A DNA stretch of 14,479 nt, taken from positions 1 through 14,479 of the forward strand of contig DGRY01000182.1 of NCBI GenBank assembly GCA_002391185.1, written 5' to 3'. Each line of letters opens with the position of its first letter. The stretch's first letter is position 1. Shown here in pieces: positions 6,907 to 14,479 of the stretch. This DNA is from Prevotella sp. UBA4376 (GTDB lineage: Bacteria; Bacteroidota; Bacteroidia; Bacteroidales; Bacteroidaceae). The notes beneath the pieces were generated by a model. That model saw only the letters and a list, made by a program, of their open reading frames with translations. It was not told the DNA's origin and did no database searches. Made by a program: the position numbers and the translations under genes.

Positions 6907-6916
6907 CGAGAATAAT
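6884..6916. repeat. Imperfect inverted repeat overlapping the proximal operator
   Basis: The left arm ATTATTCTC-C-GATAT (6884-6898) and the right arm ATATCGAGAATAAT (6903-6916) are complementary over 14 bp apart from one bulged C, around a TATC spacer. The dyad spans the downstream direct repeat and the -33 zone of the operon promoter. It may be a second mode of regulator binding or a site for another dimeric protein. Confidence 0.6.
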
Positions 6917-6926
6917 ACATAAAGTG

Positions 6927-6934
6927 TATTTTTG
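6927..6934 (+). promoter_or_regulatory. Predicted -7 box of the IPT/TIG-susC-susD operon
   Basis: TATTTTTG is an exact TAnnTTTG match, 51 nt before the ATG at 6986. No TTG is found at the normal -33 spacing, where the candidate operators lie instead. That suggests a weak promoter dependent on an activator. Confidence 0.65.
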
Positions 6935-6985
6935 CACTCAATATAAAATCTTATTCACCTAATAATTCATCAAATAAACTTAACC

Positions 6986-8299
6986 ATGAAGAAAATCATT
7001 GTATTTTTTTCTTTGTCTTTAGTTTTATTCGCCTCATGCGAAAGCAAAGAAGACATACCGTTATTTCCAACGGTTAAAAATGAGTATGATGCCAGTAAGC
7101 CACATTCGCTTACTTCCATCGCACCCTTATATGGCGGCATCAACACTCCATTTATTGTTACCGGTAATTTTGGCGACAGTCTGTCGCAAATGAAAGTTTA
7201 TTTTGGCAAAAAGAAAGCTGTACTCGTACGCAGCAACGGAAGCAGCATTCTTGGCCTTGTACCTAAACTAAATGCAGGCAAGCAACAAGTATCGGTGGTA
7301 TGTGGCACTGATAGTGTGGTTGGCGATGGAGTATTGTTCAAGTATGAACAAACAAAATCGGTAAAAACTCTTGCAGGTGTTTTTGGTGATGAGAAAAACC
7401 AAGACGGTGACCTAAACAGCGCCAGATTCAAAGAAGTGTCTAATATTGCTACTGTAAAGGGTAACAATTCAGACAACATTATTGCTGTTGAATCATGGTG
7501 GAACAGTCGTGTTAGTCTTGTTTCGCCCGAAGACAACCAAGTAGTTACCCTTTCAACATCACACAGCTTCGGTACTCCTGCCGTTGACAACACACGTGAG
7601 AAATTCTACCTTGTGCAACATTGGCCTGACGATCGTGTTGTCTACTCTTATTCGCGAACAGAGAACTATGCCGAAAAAAACACAGGTATAAACATATCGA
7701 AGAACGACATGAATGGACAGATATGGTCAGGAGCGTTCCGTGAAAACGACGACAACCATCTGTATTATCTCGACACCAACTGCAACTTCTGCGAGGTTGA
7801 CCTTGAAAATGTGACCTATCGCATGATTGAGCTTGTTGGCGACAAGCCCTTCGACTTCCGCGATCGCTGCCAAATGATCTATTCTAAATATCATCATTGC
7901 TTCTTTGCCTCATTCTACCAAATGGCTGGCATTTATAAAATATATGAAGATAATGAGCATATTTGGCGTATTGAAAAATATGCAGGTTTCAATGGTAATG
8001 GTTCCAACTCGGGACACCGTCTTAAGGATGCACAGTTTATAGAACCCTACGGTCTGACAGTTACATCTGATGGCGAAATTTATGTTATTAACCGTGCTGG
8101 AAATTTCATAAGCAGAATCTCTGGCGACCAAGTAGATGTAGTGGCAGGTGCTCCAGGACAAGGCGGACAGGTAAACTCGGATACAGAACCACTTGATGCA
8201 CGTTTCAATTCCCCCCAAGACATAGCAGTTGACAGTGAAGACAACTTCTATATTGCAGGTGGATGGGATCGTACAATTAGAAAACTTAGTATTGAATAA
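6986..8299 (+). CDS. IPT/TIG and NHL-repeat beta-propeller lipoprotein (surface glycan-binding candidate)
   Basis: A 437-aa lipoprotein with signal peptide and lipobox LFASC (Cys18), followed by acidic residues typical of surface-exported Bacteroidetes lipoproteins. Residues about 38-120 resemble an immunoglobulin-like IPT/TIG domain (ITSIAPLYGG-like start, then TPFIVTGNFG, MKVYFGKKKAVLV and a VSVVCG strand). From about 125 to the end there are NHL-type propeller repeats. The clearest are DGDLNSARFKEVSNIATVKG (140-159), DAQFIEPYGLTVTSDGEIYVIN (348-369) and DARFNSPQDIAVDSEDNFYIAG (404-425), each with the A-R/Q-F-x-x-P-x-x-hydrophobic signature. No catalytic motif is recognised. It is first in the operon, 20 nt ahead of the SusC gene, the place where surface glycan-binding proteins are often encoded. 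Binding of carbohydrate is inferred from context. A propeller lyase or scaffold role cannot be excluded. Confidence 0.85.
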   Translation: MKKIIVFFSLSLVLFASCESKEDIPLFPTVKNEYDASKPHSLTSIAPLYGGINTPFIVTGNFGDSLSQMKVYFGKKKAVLVRSNGSSILGLVPKLNAGKQQVSVVCGTDSVVGDGVLFKYEQTKSVKTLAGVFGDEKNQDGDLNSARFKEVSNIATVKGNNSDNIIAVESWWNSRVSLVSPEDNQVVTLSTSHSFGTPAVDNTREKFYLVQHWPDDRVVYSYSRTENYAEKNTGINISKNDMNGQIWSGAFRENDDNHLYYLDTNCNFCEVDLENVTYRMIELVGDKPFDFRDRCQMIYSKYHHCFFASFYQMAGIYKIYEDNEHIWRIEKYAGFNGNGSNSGHRLKDAQFIEPYGLTVTSDGEIYVINRAGNFISRISGDQVDVVAGAPGQGGQVNSDTEPLDARFNSPQDIAVDSEDNFYIAGGWDRTIRKLSIE

Positions 8300-8319
8300 T
8301 ATCAAGCAGAAAATAACAG

Positions 8320-11300
8320 ATGAAACGAATATTATTTGCTATTATAGTGGCATATTTTTGCCCATTCCTTAATGCACAGGCACAAACCAACTTAAATATT
8401 GGTGGTTTGGTAATGACTGAACAAGGTGAGGAAATTATTGGAGCAACAATAAGTATAAAAGAAGTACCAGGTAAAGGTGTTGTAACCGATTTGGATGGTA
8501 GATTTAAGCTCACTGATATACAACCTGGGCACACTATGGTTATCACCTATGTAGGCTATGAGAAATATGAGCAGAAGATTACCAAGAGCGACGAAAGAAT
8601 GCGAATAGTGCTTCACGAGACAGTAGGCAATATGGATGAAGTTGTTGTTGTTGGTCAAGGTACACAACGCAAGATATCAGTAACAGGTGCAATCACCAAT
8701 GTTGACAAAAAAGACCTCCATGTACCAGCTACCTCTGTTTCAAATATGCTGGGCTCACGCGTTCCAGGTATCATATCTGTAACACGTAGCGGTGAACCTG
8801 GCAACGACTATTCTCAGTTCTGGATTCGTGGTATCAGCACCTTTGGTGCCAACTCAAGTGCACTTGTGCTTATTGATGGTATAGAAGGAGATCTAAACCG
8901 CCTAGACCCAGAAGACATAGAAAGTTTCTCTATTTTGAAAGATGCATCAGCAACTGCTGTTTATGGTACACGTGGAGCCAATGGCGTTGTTCTTGTTACT
9001 ACTCGCCGTGGTAAGGCTGGCAAACTACGCATTGACGCCAAAGTTAATGTTAACTACTCTTATTCACCACGTATGCCCGAATATGTTAATGCATATGAAT
9101 ACGCATCGCTGGCCAATGAAGCTGCTGTTTCACGTGGTCTCGATCCTATATTCAACGATGTTGACATGATGTTGTTCAAAAATGGTATGGATCCAGACCT
9201 GCACCCAAATGTTGATTGGCACGACGTCATTCTGCGCAATCACACTTGGTATCAGCAAGCTCACTTCAGCGCTTCAGGAGGTGGACAGGTTGCTCGTTAT
9301 TACTTGAGCTTGGGTATGCTCAATAAGGATGGTATCTTTAAGCAGGATTCAAAAACCAATGACAAGAGTTCAAACGTGAAATTCCGCCAATATAACTTCC
9401 GTGCTAATATTGATGTAAACCTCACCCGCACTTCAACACTAACATTGGGTATTGAAACATCTATCCAAGACCGCAACTACCCTGGTTATGGTGATAGCTC
9501 TGACGCTTTATGGCAAGCTTGTTCTACACTCACTCCAGTAACAGTTCCTTTGATTTATTCTTCAGGCGAATATCCAGCTTATGGTGCAGAAAACAACAAG
9601 ATTAGCCCATATGTATTGCTCAACAAAACAGGCTACCGCCAGTATTATGGTAATAACACCAAGATGAACTTGGCTTACAATCAAGATTTAGGTGTTATCA
9701 CAAAAGGCTTGTCGGCAACATTGCTCTTCAACTTCGATACAAACTCTTCGCTCTCTGAAAACCGGACAAAGTGGCCTTCACTTTTCTACACCACCAAACG
9801 CAAGCGTGATGGCTCACTCGATCTAATAAAAGTGCGCGACTACCAAAGTCAGCAATATGATAATAGCAAATTTGTTGATCGCAAGTACTATTTTGAGGCA
9901 CATCTTAATTACGACCGTCTCTTTGGTACAGATCATCGTGTAGGCGGATTGGTACATTACTACATGTCTGACTATAAATCATCAGGCAACACAACCCTTC
10001 TCAATGCCATTCCTAAACGTTACATCGGTTTATCAAGCCGTTTAACCTATTCATACAAAGACACATATTTCATTGAAGGAAACTTAGGCTACACAGGCTC
10101 TGAAGCTTTCGAAAAGGGACACAAATTCGGTACATTCCCTGCTATCTCGGCAGGATGGATTCCTACTCAATACAAGATTGTGCGCAGAATAGCTCCATGG
10201 CTTACCTATCTGAAATTCCGTGTATCACATGGTGAGGTAGGAAACGATCAGATTTCAGGAGCTCGCTTCCCTTATCTATCACTCATGGGTAGCGGAAACT
10301 CTGGACCTTGGAATTCGGGCGATGGTATCACCGAGGTTCAAGTGGGTAGTAACAACCTACGTTGGGAAAAAGCCGTTAAAGACAACTTAGGTATTGATAT
10401 GAAACTCTTTAATGAACGCATTGACCTTTCTGTAGATTTCTACAAGGATGTGCGTTCAGGAATCTACCAACAGCGTGCAAGTATTCCTGCCGAAATGGGT
10501 CTTGCTTCAATGCCTTATGCCAATGTGGGAAAGATGAAGAGTTGGGGTATTGATGGTCATATCACCTATTTCCAACCATTAGGAAAAGACGCAGGCCTAA
10601 CTCTTCGTGCCAACTTCACCCAGTCAAAAAACAAGGTGCTTGAATTTGAGGAATCAATAAAGAGCTATCCATATCAATATACATCTGGATACACATGGGG
10701 CATACAACGCGGTTTAGTAGCACTTGGTCTCTTCAAGGATGAAGAAGAAATACGCAACTCTCCTCGTCAAACCTTTGCCAGCGATGTGCTTCCAGGAGAT
10801 ATAAAATATAAAGACGTAAATGGTGACGGTGTAATTAACAATGACGACCAGATACCACTCAAATATAGTAATGTACCAGAAATTCAGTATGGTTTTGCTA
10901 CCGAAGTTTATTGGAAGAATTGGACACTTAGTGTACTCTTCGGAGGTGTATCACATGTGCAGTATTATGCAGGAGGTTCAGGCTATGTACCATTTGAACA
11001 ACGCGAAACAGGTAATATTCTCAAGATTGTTGCCGATCAGCGCAATCGCTGGACATCAGCAGCTTTCTCAGGCGACCCAGCTACTGAAAATCCAAATGCC
11101 ACATTCCCACGCCTGTCATATGGTCAAAACGCTAACTCCATGGTTTACTCAACATTCTGGCTCCGCAATGGTGCCTACCTGCGCTTGAAGAATGTACAAC
11201 TATGCTACACTTTCGACAAGGAACTGGTAAAGAAACTCAAAATGTCGAATGCTTCTGTAAGTCTCATAGGTGAGAACCTTGCTCTTTGGGATCACGGAGA

Positions 11301-11391
11301 TGGCATTTTTGATCCATCACAGGCAAGTGGCAATGGTGCTGCTTATCCATTACAGCGCGTATTTACTCTCCAGTTCAACGTATCATTCTAA
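8320..11391 (+). CDS. SusC/RagA-family TonB-dependent outer-membrane transporter
   Basis: A 1023-aa outer-membrane importer that, with its SusD partner, moves bound oligosaccharide into the periplasm using TonB energy. It has a signal peptide (about 1-21, ending AQAQ), a CarboxypepD_reg-like domain (about 27-100, GATISIKEVPGKGVVTDLDG), a TonB box DEVVVVGQG (106-114), and a plug domain (about 118-230) with the SusC signature LIDGIEGDLNRLDPEDIES, then ILKDASATAVYG and RGANGVVLVTT. A 22-strand-type barrel follows, ending in FNVSF with the terminal Phe used for outer-membrane assembly. A Ca-loop-like DVNGDGVINNDD occurs at about 830-841, common in this family. Full length. SusD starts 15 nt downstream. 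RagA-like peptide import is an alternative, since sequence alone does not fix the substrate. Confidence 0.96.
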   Translation: MKRILFAIIVAYFCPFLNAQAQTNLNIGGLVMTEQGEEIIGATISIKEVPGKGVVTDLDGRFKLTDIQPGHTMVITYVGYEKYEQKITKSDERMRIVLHETVGNMDEVVVVGQGTQRKISVTGAITNVDKKDLHVPATSVSNMLGSRVPGIISVTRSGEPGNDYSQFWIRGISTFGANSSALVLIDGIEGDLNRLDPEDIESFSILKDASATAVYGTRGANGVVLVTTRRGKAGKLRIDAKVNVNYSYSPRMPEYVNAYEYASLANEAAVSRGLDPIFNDVDMMLFKNGMDPDLHPNVDWHDVILRNHTWYQQAHFSASGGGQVARYYLSLGMLNKDGIFKQDSKTNDKSSNVKFRQYNFRANIDVNLTRTSTLTLGIETSIQDRNYPGYGDSSDALWQACSTLTPVTVPLIYSSGEYPAYGAENNKISPYVLLNKTGYRQYYGNNTKMNLAYNQDLGVITKGLSATLLFNFDTNSSLSENRTKWPSLFYTTKRKRDGSLDLIKVRDYQSQQYDNSKFVDRKYYFEAHLNYDRLFGTDHRVGGLVHYYMSDYKSSGNTTLLNAIPKRYIGLSSRLTYSYKDTYFIEGNLGYTGSEAFEKGHKFGTFPAISAGWIPTQYKIVRRIAPWLTYLKFRVSHGEVGNDQISGARFPYLSLMGSGNSGPWNSGDGITEVQVGSNNLRWEKAVKDNLGIDMKLFNERIDLSVDFYKDVRSGIYQQRASIPAEMGLASMPYANVGKMKSWGIDGHITYFQPLGKDAGLTLRANFTQSKNKVLEFEESIKSYPYQYTSGYTWGIQRGLVALGLFKDEEEIRNSPRQTFASDVLPGDIKYKDVNGDGVINNDDQIPLKYSNVPEIQYGFATEVYWKNWTLSVLFGGVSHVQYYAGGSGYVPFEQRETGNILKIVADQRNRWTSAAFSGDPATENPNATFPRLSYGQNANSMVYSTFWLRNGAYLRLKNVQLCYTFDKELVKKLKMSNASVSLIGENLALWDHGDGIFDPSQASGNGAAYPLQRVFTLQFNVSF

Positions 11392-11406
11392 TCTTTAGAA
11401 ATTATT

Positions 11407-13395
11407 ATGAAATTACCTATATTAAAAATAAGCAAAATAGCATTGCCAATAGTTGCCACTGCTGCTTTGTTTTCATTCGCATCATGCGAATCGTTTCTAA
11501 ATATCGACGAATATATTAACGACCAGGTAACCATTGACTCCGTGTTTGTTTCGAAAAAGCGTGTACTTCAATACATCAATGGCGCAGCTTCTTTTCTACC
11601 CGATGAGTCGAAGATATTTTCAAGTGGGTCTTATTCTCCAAGCGGCTTAGCTGCCGATGAAGCAATTGTGCCATGGGCCGACTGGAATCATCGCGGTTCG
11701 TATCTCATGGTGGATGAAGTTTCGGTAAACGATGTTAAGGGCTATGACAACTGGGAAAATCTTTTCAAAGGCATACGTAAGGCAAATATCCTTATTCAGC
11801 GCATTCCAGAGTGCAGAGAACTTTCCGACTTAGAACAGCGCGACTATATGGGACGTGCCTACTTCCTACGTGCATATTTCTATTACAATTTGATGCGTCT
11901 TTATGGTCCTGTGCCTATTTTACCTGATGAAGCATTCGCAAGCGACACTCAAGCAAATGACGCTTCTTATGAACGTTCAAGTTACGATGATTGTGTAGAG
12001 TATGTATGCAGTAATTTTGAAAAGGCAGCAGAGCTACTTCCTGCTCAACGCGAAAAAGCATTCATGTACCTTCCTACAAAGGGTGCTGCTTTAGCTTTCC
12101 AAGCTCGTTTGCGTCTATACTGGGCTTCCCCTCTGTTTAATGGCAATACATATTATGCAGATTGGAAACGATTAGATGGTACCAATTTCATAAACCAAAC
12201 AGAAGACAAATCTCGTTGGGGAAAAGTAGCCGCCATATACAAACGCATTATAGACATGGGAAAGTATCAACTCAATACTGTTGAGAAAATACAAACTACA
12301 AACCGTGTTGCAGGTACATTACCTTTACCCGCAACAGTCTCAAACGAGCCCTTCCCACTTGGTGCTGGCGACATAGACCCTTATCGCAGCTATAAATCAA
12401 TCTTTGATGGAAGCATTGAACCTGAGCACAACAAAGAACTTATTTATTTCTGCCCACGTAGCGATGCCGATGACTGGACCTTCTACCCTAATCCACTTGG
12501 TGGTATTAATGGTTATTCGGTAACAGTAGATATGGTTGAGTCGTATCGCATGGCTGATGGACGACAATATAGTGAGGCTACAGATGAAGAAAAATCATGG
12601 AGAGCAGTTGGCGAGGGAAAAACATTCTCTGAAAATTATGTACTCGCTCCAGAACGTGCACACCGTGATGACAATCGTGAACCACGTTATTATGCAAGTA
12701 TTGGTTTTAATTATTGCGTATGGCCTTCAACATCATATACTGGTACTGAGGCTAAGAAAAACTTTGTTGCCACTTACTACAAGGATGGCAACAGTCAGCC
12801 AACCGGTACAGTAAAGGTTGACTACAATCGCCTAGGATATACTTGTAGAAAATATGTAAACCAAGAGGATATCATGAACTGGCAAGGCTCAAGAAAGCCC
12901 AAAACCTATCCAATTATGCGATATGCAGAAATACTCTTGGGGTACGTAGAGGCAATGAATGAAATGCAAGAGCCATATACAGATAACGAAAACAATATCA
13001 CTGTGAGTCGTGATGTAGAACAAATGGTATATTATTTCAACCAGATTCGCTATCGCGCAGGTTTACCTGGCATAACTACTGCTGACGCTTCAGACTACAA
13101 CAAGATGAAACAGCTTATCAAGCAAGAATGGAAAGTTGAGTTTGCCTTTGAAGATCATCGCTATTACGATCTGCGACGCTGGAAAGATGCCCCTGAAGCT
13201 ATGAACAAGCCAGTAACAGGTTTGGATGTAAGCGCCAAGACAGCAGAACGCGAACGTTTTTACACCATACGTGTATGGAACACCGAGAAAACAATGAAGC
13301 GTGTATTTAAAAACAAAATGTATTTCTATCCAATTCCTAAAGTTATTCTACAACGTAATAGCAGATTATGTCAGAATCCAGGTTGGAACGATTAA
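11407..13395 (+). CDS. SusD/RagB-family nutrient-binding outer-membrane lipoprotein
   Basis: A 662-aa lipoprotein that forms the surface lid on the SusC barrel and binds substrate. Lipobox FASC (Cys27) is followed by ESFLNIDEY, the usual SusD mature start. The TPR-containing core is marked by GRAYFLRAYFYYNLMRLYG then PVPIL (149-171). The C-terminal region has WKVEFAFEDHRYYDLRRW (575-592) and ends with the family tail YPIP...NPGWND (641-662). It is somewhat longer than many family members, which commonly run about 500-600 aa. The extra length appears to lie in the middle, about residues 270-500, where the substrate-facing loops usually vary. It is translated 15 nt after SusC and 11 nt before the next lipoprotein. 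Confidence 0.96.
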   Translation: MKLPILKISKIALPIVATAALFSFASCESFLNIDEYINDQVTIDSVFVSKKRVLQYINGAASFLPDESKIFSSGSYSPSGLAADEAIVPWADWNHRGSYLMVDEVSVNDVKGYDNWENLFKGIRKANILIQRIPECRELSDLEQRDYMGRAYFLRAYFYYNLMRLYGPVPILPDEAFASDTQANDASYERSSYDDCVEYVCSNFEKAAELLPAQREKAFMYLPTKGAALAFQARLRLYWASPLFNGNTYYADWKRLDGTNFINQTEDKSRWGKVAAIYKRIIDMGKYQLNTVEKIQTTNRVAGTLPLPATVSNEPFPLGAGDIDPYRSYKSIFDGSIEPEHNKELIYFCPRSDADDWTFYPNPLGGINGYSVTVDMVESYRMADGRQYSEATDEEKSWRAVGEGKTFSENYVLAPERAHRDDNREPRYYASIGFNYCVWPSTSYTGTEAKKNFVATYYKDGNSQPTGTVKVDYNRLGYTCRKYVNQEDIMNWQGSRKPKTYPIMRYAEILLGYVEAMNEMQEPYTDNENNITVSRDVEQMVYYFNQIRYRAGLPGITTADASDYNKMKQLIKQEWKVEFAFEDHRYYDLRRWKDAPEAMNKPVTGLDVSAKTAERERFYTIRVWNTEKTMKRVFKNKMYFYPIPKVILQRNSRLCQNPGWND

Positions 13396-13406
13396 TATTT
13401 ATAATT

Positions 13407-14348
13407 ATGAAAAAATTATTATCTTTCTCATTTGCAGCTTTATTGGGACTTATCATAAGCAGTTGTACCAATGAGGCTCCAATGGATACAGATTTATATC
13501 CACAAACCGTATATATCGTAGGAGCACATTCCAGAATAATTAATGCTGATCTCAATATTGGTAATGAAGTTGATACAGTTAATCTTTCACTCACTGTTAG
13601 CGGCAACCGCATGCTTGACAGAGATGTTACAATTTCACTTGCAGAATGCCCAGAGGCTATAGATAACTATAACCAACGAGAGGTTTCAGCACAAGCCCGT
13701 CAGTATCGACACCTTGAAAAAGAATTGTATACTATTCCATCCAACGAAGTGACTGTAAAGGCTGGACAAATTTATAACACATTCCCTATTTATATAAAAC
13801 CAGCCAAATTACAATGCGATTCCCTTTACATGCTTGCTTTTAAAATAAACAGCACATCTGCATATGAAGCAACCAAAAACGATACGGTGGCATTAGTGAA
13901 TTTGCATCTTTCAAACAAATACTCTGGCCAGTATTATATGAATGGAGTTATCAAGAATGTCGATAATCCTAATGATTCTATTGTATATGTAATGCCGCGA
14001 CGCCTAACAGCTACAGACGATGGACAAACTGTTAGAATGTTCCATTACAACAATGAATGGCAAGAAGGAGCAAATAATGATTATCGCCCCACCCACACCT
14101 TCAAGATAACTGTAAATCCCGACAACACACTAAGTCTCGCTACATGGGATAAATTCGAATTGATAAGAGGGGGTGGAAAATACTATCCAGAACAGAAAGC
14201 TTACATTATTTGGTATGAATATCGTGAAAACAATCACACATGGCGCACAAAAGGAATAATATACAAAGAACGCAAAAACAATACCGAGCAGCATGCTATA
14301 AATGACTGGATGGAAGAAATGTCAAATAAAATAAATGAAGATTATTAA
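13407..14348 (+). CDS. DUF1735/DUF4361-type lipoprotein, SusE-position surface protein
   Basis: A 313-aa lipoprotein with lipobox ISSC (Cys20). Residues about 30-165 fit a DUF1735 (BT_3987 N-terminal-like) beta-sandwich: YPQTVYIVGA, VNLSLTVSGNRMLDRDVTISL, VTVKAGQIYNTFPIYI, LYMLAFKINSTSAYE. After KYSGQYYMNGV (171-181), residues to about 295 fit DUF4361. Proteins with this pair are commonly encoded right after SusD and are thought to act as auxiliary surface glycan-binding proteins. No glycosidase motif is visible. The chosen start is ATG 13407, 11 nt after the SusD stop. The open frame reaches back to 13368 inside susD but would place 13 residues before the signal peptide. It is the last gene before the operon terminator. 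The domain call is by pattern only. Confidence 0.82.
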   Translation: MKKLLSFSFAALLGLIISSCTNEAPMDTDLYPQTVYIVGAHSRIINADLNIGNEVDTVNLSLTVSGNRMLDRDVTISLAECPEAIDNYNQREVSAQARQYRHLEKELYTIPSNEVTVKAGQIYNTFPIYIKPAKLQCDSLYMLAFKINSTSAYEATKNDTVALVNLHLSNKYSGQYYMNGVIKNVDNPNDSIVYVMPRRLTATDDGQTVRMFHYNNEWQEGANNDYRPTHTFKITVNPDNTLSLATWDKFELIRGGGKYYPEQKAYIIWYEYRENNHTWRTKGIIYKERKNNTEQHAINDWMEEMSNKINEDY

Positions 14349-14416
14349 AATAATGTTTTTGATAAATTGATAATTTGGTTAATCTACGAAAAGTGTTTCG
14401 TTCTTATTAGGAATTC

Positions 14417-14452
14417 AAAAGGAGAATGTTGTGATAACATTCTCCTTTTTTT
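14417..14452 (+). terminator. Strong hairpin terminator closing the susCD operon
   Basis: AAAAGGAGAATGTT (14417-14430) and AACATTCTCCTTTT (14436-14449) are a perfect 14-bp stem with a GTGAT loop. The T-run continues to 14452, giving seven T residues after the last C. It lies 68 nt past the stop of the DUF1735 gene, so the operon is complete at four genes. Confidence 0.92.
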
Positions 14453-14479
14453 CACATTCTCTTTTAATATCACTATTTT

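Noticed and set aside
7198..7593. 131-codon open frame antisense to the IPT/TIG-NHL gene
   Set aside because: It lies wholly inside a well-supported gene, has no recognisable domain and no promoter, and is a shadow of biased codon use. The antisense frame at 7910-8305 was rejected for the same reason.
13368..13406. Longer start for the DUF1735 lipoprotein inside susD
   Set aside because: It would put 13 residues before a clean signal peptide with lipobox. ATG 13407 fits lipoprotein export and operon spacing.
14386..14401. Small dyad ACGAAA-AGTG-TTTCGT before the terminator
   Set aside because: A six-bp AT-rich stem with no T-run after it could arise by chance. The strong terminator follows at 14417.

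Overview
The window is ordinary chromosomal DNA of a Bacteroidales bacterium, most likely Prevotella/Segatella or a close relative. The evidence is the AT-rich composition, several upstream regions carrying the Bacteroidetes -7 box TAnnTTTG, lipoproteins with Bacteroidetes-type lipoboxes, a SusC/SusD pair, and protein families typical of the group (DUF4369, IPT/TIG-NHL, DUF1735/DUF4361). The genus is inference. I see no tRNA, rRNA, CRISPR array, insertion sequence or phage gene.

Region 1 (1-3050, minus strand) reads right to left as a three-gene operon: a DUF4369 lipoprotein, dihydroorotase (pyrC, probably starting at GTG 2201), and a free-standing B12-dependent methionine synthase activation (reactivation) domain. 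Gaps are 16 and 19 nt. An ATGA overlap at the left edge suggests a fourth, truncated gene.

Region 2 (3179-5827) is a divergent housekeeping pair. Leftward are a DivIC/FtsB-type division protein and an overlapping small four-helix membrane protein; rightward is dnaX (DNA polymerase III gamma/tau). The 67-nt gap between divIC and dnaX holds two promoters that are mirror images of one another. dnaX ends at a hairpin terminator.

Region 3 (5883-14452) is a nutrient-uptake locus. An AraC-family regulator (minus) faces away from a four-gene plus-strand operon: IPT/TIG-NHL beta-propeller lipoprotein, SusC-like TonB-dependent transporter, SusD-like lipoprotein and DUF1735/DUF4361 lipoprotein. Intergenic gaps are 20, 15 and 11 nt, and a perfect 14-bp terminator stem closes the operon. 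This looks like an outer-membrane glycan capture and import apparatus with no enzyme of its own in the window. The 251-nt regulator/operon gap carries two pairs of direct repeats, each offset by 21 bp, and the second pair ends at the -33 zone of the operon promoter. That is the arrangement expected for AraC-type activation. This regulatory region and the enzyme-less, propeller-first cassette are the most interesting parts of the window.

No stretch over 300 nt lacks a gene; the longest gap is 6735-6985. Starts for pyrC, the small membrane protein, divIC, dnaX and the DUF1735 protein were chosen inside longer open frames for reasons given in each entry.
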